A stretch of 31,851 nucleotides of DNA from an uncultured Eubacteriales bacterium (GTDB taxonomy: Bacteria; Bacillota; Clostridia; Christensenellales; Pumilibacteraceae): the NCBI GenBank assembly GCA_900543755.1, contig UQSP01000020.1, positions 1 through 31,851 of the forward strand, in the 5' to 3' direction. Positions 26,656 through 31,851 of the stretch are shown here, in pieces. Numbering within the stretch: the first letter of the stretch is position 1; each line of letters opens with the position of its first letter. The position numbers and the translations under genes are program-made. The notes beneath the pieces were generated by a model that did not search any database, was not told where the DNA came from, and was given only the letters and a program-made list of their open reading frames with translations.

Positions 26656-26722
26656 CGCATTATAAGGGATTTTTTTCAAACAATATACTTTTTTATTTTT
26701 TTTAAAAAACTCGTTAAAACAT

Positions 26723-26751
26723 TTGCTTATTTTTCCGTTTTAGGATATAAT
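26723..26751 (+). promoter_or_regulatory. Promoter of the tRNA-Thr unit
   Basis: TTGCTT (26723-26728) and TATAAT (26746-26751) are 17 bp apart, 44 bp before the first tRNA-like copy. A perfect 8-bp inverted repeat, TTGCGCAT / ATGCGCAA (26757-26764 and 26780-26787), lies between the promoter and that copy. Confidence 0.75.
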
Positions 26752-26795
26752 AACTTTTGCGCATGAAAGTTGCGTGTTTATGCGCAATCCTGTTC

Positions 26796-26845
26796 GCTGA
26801 TATGGCTCAGCAGGTAGAGCACGTCCTTGGTAAGGAATATCGGCG
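26796..26845 (+). pseudogene. tRNA-Thr copy lacking the variable loop and T-arm
   Basis: Bases 26796-26836 are identical to the first 41 bases of the complete tRNA-Thr 101 bp downstream: acceptor 5' strand, D-arm, anticodon loop with GGT and most of the anticodon stem. The next 24 bases of the intact gene (end of the anticodon stem, variable loop and whole T-arm) are replaced by one A, after which TATCGGC (26838-26844) can still pair with GCTGATA through one G-U. No CCA is encoded. It is most simply a deleted duplicate. It sits directly behind the promoter, so it is probably transcribed ahead of the intact tRNA. Confidence 0.75.
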
Positions 26846-26896
26846 CATAAAACGGGGTACGCCGAAACCCCTCAAAATTCGGCAAAAACTTCATTC

Positions 26897-26972
26897 GCTG
26901 ATATGGCTCAGCAGGTAGAGCACGTCCTTGGTAAGGACGAGGTCCCGGGTTCGAATCCCGGTATCAGCTCCA
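26897..26972 (+). tRNA. tRNA-Thr (anticodon GGT)
   Basis: A complete 76-nt cloverleaf with encoded CCA: acceptor GCTGATA/TATCAGC, D-stem GCTC/GAGC, anticodon stem CGTCC/GGACG with loop TTGGTAA, T-stem CCGGG/CCCGG with TTCGAAT, discriminator T. It is the attachment locus of the mobile element that follows. Confidence 0.97.
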
Positions 26973-26975
26973 CAT

Positions 26976-27012
26976 AAAAATGCACAAATCATCGCGATTT
27001 GTGCATTTTTTC
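26976..27012 (+). terminator. Terminator of the tRNA-Thr unit
   Basis: TGCACAAATC (26981-26990) and GATTTGTGCA (26996-27005) form a perfect 10-bp stem with an ATCGC loop, flanked by A-run and T-run, so it can end transcription in both directions. It lies just after the CCA end of the tRNA. Confidence 0.9.
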
Positions 27013-27347
27013 TATTGTTTTATGCGTTTTTCAGAATATTTATGCAGACGCAAAAAACCATAAAATTAAATGGTAGTAAAAATTTGCAAAATACTCCACT
27101 ACGCTCCGTGGCGTTCGGACTACGTCCTCGGCTTGTGTGGTAAATTTGCAGACGAATTTTCCGTCACTTTCGTGAAAAAATTTTCTTTCCGAAAAAACTG
27201 CCCGAATCGCCCGAAAACTGCCTGTTTCTGCCCCAATGGTAGTAAAATGGTAGTAAAAGTTTTTTCTCTTGCAGATACCTTTTTAGATTAAAGAAAAAAG
27301 TAAGGCGGCTGCCGTATGGCAGCCGCCGTGATACTCTTTTTGCTTTG
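27013..27347. other. Attachment region with 11-bp direct repeats, no gene
   Basis: This 335-bp gap between the tRNA terminator and the integrase stop holds three exact copies of TGGTAGTAAAA (27071-27081, 27237-27247 and 27248-27258, the last two in direct tandem). Such repeats beside an integrase gene are typical of arm-type integrase binding sites. A small hairpin CCACTACGCTCCGTGG lies near 27,100. The short ORFs here overlap the tRNA, terminator and repeats and look non-coding. Confidence 0.6.
27292..27327 (-). terminator. Terminator of the integrase gene
   Basis: GGCGGCTGCC (27304-27313) and GGCAGCCGCC (27318-27327) form a perfect 10-bp stem with a GTAT loop. On the minus strand it is followed by TTACTTTTTTCTTT, 20 bp after the integrase stop codon. 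Confidence 0.88.
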
Positions 27348-28562
27348 TTACAGTTCCATATCGCCGCCGAACATAGCGTCGATTTTCTTTGTCGCCTGTT
27401 TGAAATAACTTTTGTCCACGCTGTTGTAGGTGCGGATGGTCGTTGTTACGTCTTTATGACCGAGCAGCTGCTGAATGACTTTCGGATTCTCTCCGCTTTC
27501 AAACAGCATACTCGAATAGGTATGCCGCAGTGTGTGAAAATGAAAGCCGTACTCGGCAAACCCCGTTTTGCGCATCAGCTTGTCGAACATCGCGCGCGTG
27601 CCGTAGTAAGTGCGTAGTTCGCCCTCCTCGGTGCTGAATACCAAATCGTCATCGTCCGTAAAGGAGATGCCCGTTTCGTATTCCATTTTCCGCCGTCGGT
27701 TGCGGTGTTCTTTCAGACAGTCTATAAGAATTTGGGGCATAGGCACGCTGCGCACGCTTGCCGCCGTTTTGGTGTCCGAAATCACCGTTTCGTAGTCGGA
27801 AACGCGCCAAGCATCGTCGTAGTGCGGGATGACGGTTACGGCGTTGTCCACCCAAATGGTCTTGTCGGTAAAATCCACGTCGCGCCAGCGGAGCGCAAGC
27901 ACCTCGCCGATGCGTAACCCCGCAAAGAGCGATGTATAGCATATCGGTTTCAGAATTGGACTTGTATCCAAAGCCTTAACAAAGTCTTTGCGCAGTGCGG
28001 GCGGAATCGCCTTGTATTCTTCTGTCGTCTGCACTTTGCGTTCGCGCGACGCAAGTTTGGTCTTTGCCACGGGATTGGTTTTGAGAAAATCGTTGTCCAC
28101 GCAATATTCAAAAAACTGACCGAGCAAAAATTTCGATTTCTTGACGGTTGCCAATGCGTACCCGTCCGATATCATCTTGTTGAACAGACGTTGTAGCATA
28201 GGAGCGGTGATTTCGTCGATTTTCATCTCGCCGAACACGGGGTATAATGTATTTCTCGCGGTGCTCAAACACCGCTCGAACGTTCGGGGCGAAACGGACG
28301 GGCGTTTGAACGTCATCAGCCATTCCTGCATTAACGTCCGAAAAGTTTCGTTCTTGATTGCGCTACACCCGATTGTGGGATTGTCTGCTTTGACCGCGAG
28401 CATTTTCATCGTCACTTCCGATTTGGTTTTTCCGTAAACGCTCTTGCGGATGCGCTTGCCGTTTTCGTCGGTGCCGAGCGTGACCACGCCCACCCAATTG
28501 CCGTCCTTACGCTTACTAATACAGCCTTCGTTGTTGCCTCTGCGTGTGGATTTCTTCGCCAT
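27348..28562 (-). CDS. int: Tyrosine recombinase, Tn916-type integrase
   Basis: A 404-residue site-specific integrase. The start is the ATG at 28560-28562 with GGAGG (28570-28574) 7 nt upstream; an extension to 28595 lies in the upstream gene and is rejected. The N-terminus (RRGNNEGCISKRKDGNWVG) is the AP2-like arm-binding domain, followed by a SAM-like core-binding domain and the catalytic domain with R217 (AGLRIGE), H343 and R346 (HTLRH), H369 (LLGHKD) and nucleophile Y379 (RTYNS). All five catalytic positions are present, so it should be active. Its start overlaps the stop of the excisionase-like gene (TGATG), which implies coupled translation. It would integrate and excise the element at tRNA-Thr. 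Confidence 0.95.
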   Translation of the reverse strand: MAKKSTRRGNNEGCISKRKDGNWVGVVTLGTDENGKRIRKSVYGKTKSEVTMKMLAVKADNPTIGCSAIKNETFRTLMQEWLMTFKRPSVSPRTFERCLSTARNTLYPVFGEMKIDEITAPMLQRLFNKMISDGYALATVKKSKFLLGQFFEYCVDNDFLKTNPVAKTKLASRERKVQTTEEYKAIPPALRKDFVKALDTSPILKPICYTSLFAGLRIGEVLALRWRDVDFTDKTIWVDNAVTVIPHYDDAWRVSDYETVISDTKTAASVRSVPMPQILIDCLKEHRNRRRKMEYETGISFTDDDDLVFSTEEGELRTYYGTRAMFDKLMRKTGFAEYGFHFHTLRHTYSSMLFESGENPKVIQQLLGHKDVTTTIRTYNSVDKSYFKQATKKIDAMFGGDMEL

Positions 28563-28831
28563 CAGACCGCCTCCGGCAAACTGTTTACCTGCCACGCCAC
28601 GAATGCCAGAATGCTGACCACCTGACGGTTGCCGACTTTGGTTACAGGGAATGCCTTGCTGTGCATAAGTGCGCGTACGTTGTCCCGTCCCAAGCCCGTA
28701 AGTTCGATAAGATTTTCGCAGTCGAGAAAACTCTTGCCGTATTTGCGGGTAAGTCGCGCAACTTCGTCTGCAATCAGCCGTTCGCGGTTCAAAGTCTTTT
28801 CGGTTTCCTTGTTGTAATTTTTATAAATCAT
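28562..28831 (-). CDS. Excisionase-like helix-turn-helix protein
   Basis: An 89-residue protein with a predicted winged helix of the excisionase/MerR-like kind in its second half (SFLDCENLIELTGLGRDNVRALMHSKAFPVTKVGNRQVV, then FVAWQVNSL), preceded by a basic helical N-terminus (ETEKTLNRERLIADEVARLTRKYG). AAGGAG lies 5-10 nt before the ATG. Its TGA shares bases with the integrase ATG. Small DNA-binding proteins in this position normally bend the att site and direct the integrase to excision. The role is inferred from fold and position. Confidence 0.8.
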   Translation of the reverse strand: MIYKNYNKETEKTLNRERLIADEVARLTRKYGKSFLDCENLIELTGLGRDNVRALMHSKAFPVTKVGNRQVVSILAFVAWQVNSLPEAV

Positions 28832-28902
28832 TTTACTCCTTATGCAAGCTCGTACGGCTCGCGATTTTTTTATGAATATTCAGTTGTCAATGTTCAAAAT
28901 AA

Positions 28903-28929
28903 GCGGCAACAGCCGCCGTTGTAAATGGC
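28903..28929 (-). terminator. Possible weak terminator or attenuator before the excisionase-like gene
   Basis: On the minus strand GCGGC-TGTT-GCCGC (28903-28916) forms a 5-bp GC stem followed by TTATTTT, 13 bp after the stop of the 60-residue gene. The stem is short, so it may only reduce read-through from the mobilization genes into the excision module. Confidence 0.35.
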
Positions 28930-29112
28930 TTATTCGGTAAGCGCTTTGATTTCCGCGCGTATTGATATAAGTTTGTCTTCAAGTTCCGACATTTCCCGTT
29001 TAATGCGTATTAGCGCATTTTCTTTCATCAAGAGTTCCTGAACAATCGAGTCGGCTTCTAATTCAAGCCGAAAACTCTTTGTTATAGTGCTGAATGTATT
29101 TTTGTACTCCAC
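28930..29112 (-). CDS. Small coiled-coil protein of unknown function
   Basis: A 60-residue protein starting at GTG (29110-29112), supported by AAAGGAGGA (29121-29129) 8 nt upstream. It is almost wholly helical, with heptad-like spacing of Leu and Ile (LLMKENALIRIKREMSELEDKLISIRAEIKAL), so a coiled-coil dimer is likely. It lies between the relaxase and the excisionase-like gene. I do not recognise a family. The strong ribosome site and clean frame suggest it is real; a DNA-binding or relaxosome accessory role would be a guess. Confidence 0.65.
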   Translation of the reverse strand: MEYKNTFSTITKSFRLELEADSIVQELLMKENALIRIKREMSELEDKLISIRAEIKALTE

Positions 29113-29150
29113 AGATAAAATCCTCCTTTTAGTGATTTTTGTTGAATTCG

Positions 29151-29167
29151 AACGGGGTATCCCCGTT
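29151..29167. other. Perfect 7-bp tight palindrome after the relaxase gene
   Basis: AACGGGG (29151-29157) and CCCCGTT (29161-29167) are separated by 3 bases. No T-run follows on either strand, so it is not a standard terminator. It could be a protein-binding or processing site of the mobilization module. Confidence 0.4.
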
Positions 29168-29225
29168 GCGAAAAGCGGAAAGAAACTGAAAGTCAGTTAC
29201 TTTCCTTATCCTGTTTCTAAAAAAC

Positions 29226-30395
29226 CTACATTTCCATTTGTTCCAGCTGCCGTTCGGTTTCGGCAAGTTCAAGTTTTTCCCGAAATTCCCGAAAGCATTC
29301 CGCCGCTTCCGCGTCCGCTCTTGCGGCAATTTCCATCGAAGTCAGAATACAGTCCGTCAGACTTTCCCGATAGACTTTCTGCCGCGCTTTGGCGTGGCGG
29401 ATTTCGCGCGCTTTCAGAAGTTCGTCGCGGCGCTTTCTGAGTATCTCTCTGATGACGATATTGCCCATACGACGATACAGATCTCGCTGAAATGTTTCCG
29501 CGTACAGATAGCGGTCAGGATTGCGGATTTTGTTTTGCTCGCACAATCGCAGGATTTCTCCGTCGCGCGCGGCAAGTTCGGCGGTCAGCTTTTCATACGC
29601 GATTTTGCATCGCCCGTTTTTCAAAATGCAGTTTGTAATTGCATCCACGCTCTCGCGGCAATGGCGCATATTTTCGCTTTCGTAGCCGATTTTGCCTTCG
29701 TAGGGGATTTTCCCGTAAAGAGATTTTACAAGCTTTTTAAGCGTAAAAGAATACGCTGTGTAGGGTTGTGAAACGACGGCTTGCGCCCTGTCCGTCAACA
29801 ACTTGCGCACGCGCCTGACGCCCTCGGCGGGTTGCATAAAATGCTTGACGATTTCGGCTTTGAACGTATCCAATGCTTCCGGCCGTATCTTACCGTGTCG
29901 ATAGCGGAGCGTTCCAGTTTTGCGATGAAAACGCTGCGGCCCCTTCTCAAAAAAACAGACATGAATGTGGCGGTTGTCCGTATTCGTGTGCAGTCCCGCA
30001 AACCACGTTATATTATCGGGATTCAGTCCTGTCGCGCGGAACAGTTTCGGCAGGGTTTTCAGTAAAAGAGCCCTAGCCGCCGTAGCGTCCGTCAGGTTGG
30101 ATTTGCCGTAGCTTTCTTCAAAACTCACGACCATATCCCAAATGCAACTCTGCGTTCTACGCAATTTTTCGCGCAACTCTTTCTTTTGGGATTTAGTCAA
30201 CAATCCTTCCGCATTGAACGCGCCCGAACTCTTTTCTCCGTCATCCGTGTAGTCGAGATAGTCGATTGCTTTCGTGGATTGCACACCCTTGTCAATATAG
30301 CCGAGATAATCGTCCTTCTGCGCGCTACTGTAAAAATCTCTTTTTGGTGCGCTTACATCATAGTAGCGAACCCGTGCGATAACGTCAGGCGGCAC
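29226..30395 (-). CDS. MobL-like relaxase
   Basis: A 389-residue protein resembling MobL-type relaxases of Bacillota. It starts at GTG (30393-30395) with AAGGAGG 9 nt upstream and overlaps the preceding gene by 11 bp. The HUH metal-binding motif is TDNRHIHVCFFEKGP with H143 and H145. The N-terminus has RVRYYDVSAPKRDFYSS followed by YLGYIDK, and a region with tyrosines that could supply the nicking residue. The last 150 residues are charged and helical. Relaxases nick oriT and lead the strand into a recipient. It makes the element mobilizable; no coupling protein or secretion genes are in view. Confidence 0.82.
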   Translation of the reverse strand: MPPDVIARVRYYDVSAPKRDFYSSAQKDDYLGYIDKGVQSTKAIDYLDYTDDGEKSSGAFNAEGLLTKSQKKELREKLRRTQSCIWDMVVSFEESYGKSNLTDATAARALLLKTLPKLFRATGLNPDNITWFAGLHTNTDNRHIHVCFFEKGPQRFHRKTGTLRYRHGKIRPEALDTFKAEIVKHFMQPAEGVRRVRKLLTDRAQAVVSQPYTAYSFTLKKLVKSLYGKIPYEGKIGYESENMRHCRESVDAITNCILKNGRCKIAYEKLTAELAARDGEILRLCEQNKIRNPDRYLYAETFQRDLYRRMGNIVIREILRKRRDELLKAREIRHAKARQKVYRESLTDCILTSMEIAARADAEAAECFREFREKLELAETERQLEQMEM

Positions 30396-30816
30396 GTCGG
30401 TAAGCCTCCTTCAACCGTTTCAACTGCTCAAACAGGCGCGGCGGCGGTACGTCGTACAAACCTGCTTCCAGACACTCGCCGTTAAATGCCTCGCCGTATA
30501 CGAGACTGTCAAGCAGATAGTAGACGTTACATAGCAACATTCGATATGTCGCTTGTTCCGTCTGGTCAAGTGCGGCAGAGGATTGCAGGGCGGAAATTTG
30601 CCGTTCGAGCGCAGACAGCCTGTCCGAAAATTCTTCCGTGTTTGCGACGGAAGTAGGGGATGCTCTCTGTTTTGCTGCAAGTCCCGCCGCAATCAGATCG
30701 GCAAGATACTTGGATTTGCTCCGCTCGCCGCTCTTTACAAAGTCTTCGGTAAGCGCGTCGGCGAGTACCTTATCATAGATGTACAACGTCGAATAGTAAA
30801 AGTTTTTTTGTTTCAA
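30385..30816 (-). CDS. Ribbon-helix-helix-like relaxosome accessory protein
   Basis: A 143-residue protein if started at TTG (30814-30816), with AAAGGAGG just upstream but only 4 nt away. The longer reading from a TTG at 30867 has no ribosome site and crosses a terminator hairpin. Residues 5-45 fit a ribbon-helix-helix fold (FYYSTLYI strand, KVLADALTEDFVK helix, then RSKSKYLADLIAAGLA). The remainder is helical and contains a coiled-coil-like stretch. Its stop overlaps the relaxase start, indicating coupled expression. By position and fold it probably binds oriT and helps load the relaxase, as MobC-type proteins do. Confidence 0.68.
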   Translation of the reverse strand: MKQKNFYYSTLYIYDKVLADALTEDFVKSGERSKSKYLADLIAAGLAAKQRASPTSVANTEEFSDRLSALERQISALQSSAALDQTEQATYRMLLCNVYYLLDSLVYGEAFNGECLEAGLYDVPPPRLFEQLKRLKEAYRRAA

Positions 30817-30835
30817 TTTCCCTCCTTTTAGCAAC

Positions 30836-30863
30836 GAAAAAAGACAGCCCGTGATAGGCTGCC
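30836..30863 (-). terminator. Terminator hairpin ahead of the mobilization genes (attenuator-like)
   Basis: On the minus strand GCAGCC-TATCACG-GGCTG (pairing bases at 30845-30849 and 30857-30861) is followed by TCTTTTTT. It lies between a well-served micro-ORF upstream and the relaxosome gene start 20-30 nt downstream, so transcripts from upstream must read through it. Confidence 0.65.
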
Positions 30864-30867
30864 GCAA

Positions 30868-31163
30868 AGTTATAAATATTTATTTGTAACTATGCCGCAA
30901 TCAGACAAAATTTCCCGTTACAATCAATAGGCATCACCTCCGTATAAAAGTAAGGGGCATTTATCCCCTCATCTTATATACTAATTTTCACCCATAGAAA
31001 AACGTGAATGTGCGGCTTAAATTTCAAAAAATATCCCAAAATCAGTTTTAGGACGGCAAAAACAGGTCTAAACAGGCAAAAAATTTTTCTTAATTTTCAC
31101 AAAAAATGGTTCAATAACCCCCGAATATACAAAAAAAGCAGAAAACAATCAGTCGATTGATTT
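30868..31163 (-). promoter_or_regulatory. Leader region of the mobilization genes with a micro-ORF
   Basis: This 296-bp AT-rich gap holds a perfect ribosome site, GGAGGTGAT, on the minus strand (GGAGG at 30937-30941). It precedes either an 8-codon ORF from TTG (30901-30927, spacing 9) or a 14-codon ORF from ATG (30890-30934, spacing 2). A hairpin AGGGG/CCCCT (30953-30969) lies upstream of it. TATATA near 30,975-30,980 could be a -10, but no good -35 is visible. An oriT would be expected near here but I could not identify one. Confidence 0.45.
31136..31159 (-). terminator. Possible weak terminator after the winged-helix gene
   Basis: On the minus strand CAATC-GACT-GATTG (31146-31159) forms a 5-bp stem just after the stop codon, followed by TTTTCTGCTTTTTTT. 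The stem is weak but the T-rich tract and position fit. Confidence 0.4.
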
Positions 31164-31703
31164 CTACTTTTTCGGTTTTTCTTTCTGTTTTAGATAATGT
31201 TTCGTTCGATTTTTGTGTTCCTGTAAATCCTGAAACTGATATCTTGCCATCTCTTTTGTAAAGTCTTCGGTATAGACTCCTGGAATAAACTTGTAATCCT
31301 CCCAATGCCAATCGCGGACGCCGCAGGGATTATCCGGATCGTAGAGTTTTTTCAACGTGAGATCGGTCGGATACAGAGTTTTCCGTTTTCCTGTAAATGA
31401 CAGAATATATCCTTGATGTTTTCTTTTGCCGGGCGGAGGAGGGGTTCGTTTGATCAAGCCTTTGTTTTCGAGATTTTTCAAAGCTGTTTGTATCGTGCGT
31501 TCGGATACCGCGAGTTGCTCGGCGAAGAAACTGACCTTGACGGATTTTCCGCTGTTGACGCGGACATAGTTCAGAATAATTTCTTCCCGTTCCAACGGCG
31601 TAGGCTTACGAATTTCCGGCTCTATTTCGTCATCCCACCCGTCGTGTTTCAACTTCCGCTTATCTATAAACTCTATGTATCCGTATTTAGATTTTTTACG
31701 CAT
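31164..31703 (-). CDS. Winged-helix DNA-binding protein
   Basis: A 179-residue protein with ATG at 31701-31703 and a GGGAGA site about 12 nt upstream. Residues about 38-90 form a clear winged helix (LEREEIILNYVRVNSG, VKVSFFAEQLAVSERTIQTALKNLENKGLIKRT). The flanks are charged, and the C-terminal 80 residues contain a WHWEDYKFIPGVY segment and a Lys-rich end. HTH proteins of this sort in integrative elements act as regulators or as replication-initiation helpers; the sequence does not decide between them. It is the first gene of the visible mobilization cluster and has its own promoter. Confidence 0.75.
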   Translation of the reverse strand: MRKKSKYGYIEFIDKRKLKHDGWDDEIEPEIRKPTPLEREEIILNYVRVNSGKSVKVSFFAEQLAVSERTIQTALKNLENKGLIKRTPPPPGKRKHQGYILSFTGKRKTLYPTDLTLKKLYDPDNPCGVRDWHWEDYKFIPGVYTEDFTKEMARYQFQDLQEHKNRTKHYLKQKEKPKK

Positions 31704-31731
31704 ATATCATAATTTCTCCCTGATAACTTTA

Positions 31732-31760
31732 ATTATATCATAAATGGAAAATAAAAACAA
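31732..31760 (-). promoter_or_regulatory. Promoter of the winged-helix gene
   Basis: On the minus strand TTGTTT (31755-31760) and TATAAT (31732-31737) are separated by 17 bp, 28 bp before the start codon. Confidence 0.65.
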
Positions 31761-31795
31761 ACTTCTTGTGTGTATAGGTGTTTTGAATTATAGAA

Positions 31796-31811
31796 CATAA
31801 TCGCTATTATG
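31796..31811. other. Short palindrome CATAAT-CGCT-ATTATG at the right edge
   Basis: A 6-bp inverted repeat with a 4-base centre lies about 35 bp upstream of the winged-helix promoter. It could be an operator for that HTH protein. The remaining bases to the edge hold no supportable gene: the one open plus-strand frame begins after a stop at 31784 and has no start codon. Confidence 0.3.
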
Positions 31812-31851
31812 AGAAGGTAGGCTCGGAAGTCAAAGATATTACTGAGGCAAT

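Larger units (their letters stand above)
26973..31851. mobile_element. Left part of an integrative and mobilizable element inserted at tRNA-Thr
   Basis: All genes right of the tRNA run on the minus strand and form a typical integrative mobilizable module: integrase nearest the tRNA, excisionase-like gene, small protein, MobL-like relaxase, relaxosome partner and a winged-helix protein. No type IV secretion genes are seen, so transfer would need a helper, unless such genes lie past the right edge. The other att end, which should repeat the 3' end of the tRNA, is not in the window, and cargo genes are not visible. Confidence 0.82.

Noticed and set aside
26928..27291. Two short plus-strand open frames over the tRNA 3' half and the attachment region
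   Set aside because: They overlap the tRNA, its terminator and the 11-bp repeats, and have no plausible ribosome site.
28864..28890. TTGACA on the minus strand upstream of the excisionase-like gene as a promoter
   Set aside because: The -35 match is perfect but no acceptable -10 lies 15-19 bp downstream.
30817..30867. N-terminal extension of the relaxosome protein to a TTG at 30867
   Set aside because: It would be translated across a terminator hairpin and has no ribosome site, while AAAGGAGG sits just before the TTG at 30816.
31785..31851. A plus-strand gene starting at the right edge
   Set aside because: The frame is open after a stop at 31784 but has no ATG, GTG or TTG and only about 20 codons are visible.

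Overview
The window looks like a chromosomal segment of an uncultured, low-to-mid GC Gram-positive Bacillota (Clostridia-type, probably a gut anaerobe). The evidence is strong AGGAGG-type ribosome binding sites, lipobox lipoproteins, membrane-anchored giant surface proteins, a binding protein plus two permeases with no dedicated ATPase, an AraR-like GntR/LacI hybrid regulator and a Tn916-type integrase. No species can be named from the sequence alone.

Positions 1-26,655 hold one co-directional (+) glycan-use locus. A good sigma-70-type promoter (29-57) precedes three very large secreted proteins (1660, 922 and 1337 aa) built from a recurrent beta-rich module that I do not recognise. Interleaved with them are a carbohydrate ABC importer (solute-binding lipoprotein and two permeases) and a DUF4838 lipoprotein. 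After a 526-bp leader region come a cytosolic DUF4838 paralogue, the regulator, a UPF0309-type SIS protein, a CE2-like SGNH esterase lipoprotein with bacterial Ig domains, a TIM-barrel glycosidase-like protein, a protein resembling only the C-terminal domain of Gfo/Idh/MocA enzymes, and a full-length Gfo/Idh/MocA oxidoreductase. A strong terminator (26,626-26,655) ends the run. The simplest reading is a Gram-positive polysaccharide utilisation locus: surface capture, extracellular deacetylation and trimming, import, then intracellular cleavage and redox conversion of an unusual sugar. The substrate is unknown.

Positions 26,723-27,012 are a tRNA unit: a promoter, a first tRNA-Thr copy that has lost its variable loop and T-arm, a complete tRNA-Thr(GGT), and a perfect-stem terminator. 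From about 27,013 to the right edge lies the left part of an integrative and mobilizable element inserted next to the tRNA. It has an attachment region with 11-bp repeats, then on the minus strand a tyrosine integrase, an excisionase-like protein coupled to it, a small coiled-coil protein, a MobL-like relaxase, a ribbon-helix-helix relaxosome partner and a winged-helix protein. The right end and any cargo lie outside the window.

The best candidates for something undescribed are the seven-copy surface module, a Cys-Gly-Gly/TM/basic C-terminus on the first protein that may be a sorting signal, the secreted and cytosolic DUF4838 pair, the domain-only Gfo partner, the T-arm-less tRNA-Thr copy, and a leader-ORF/terminator arrangement ahead of the mobilization genes.
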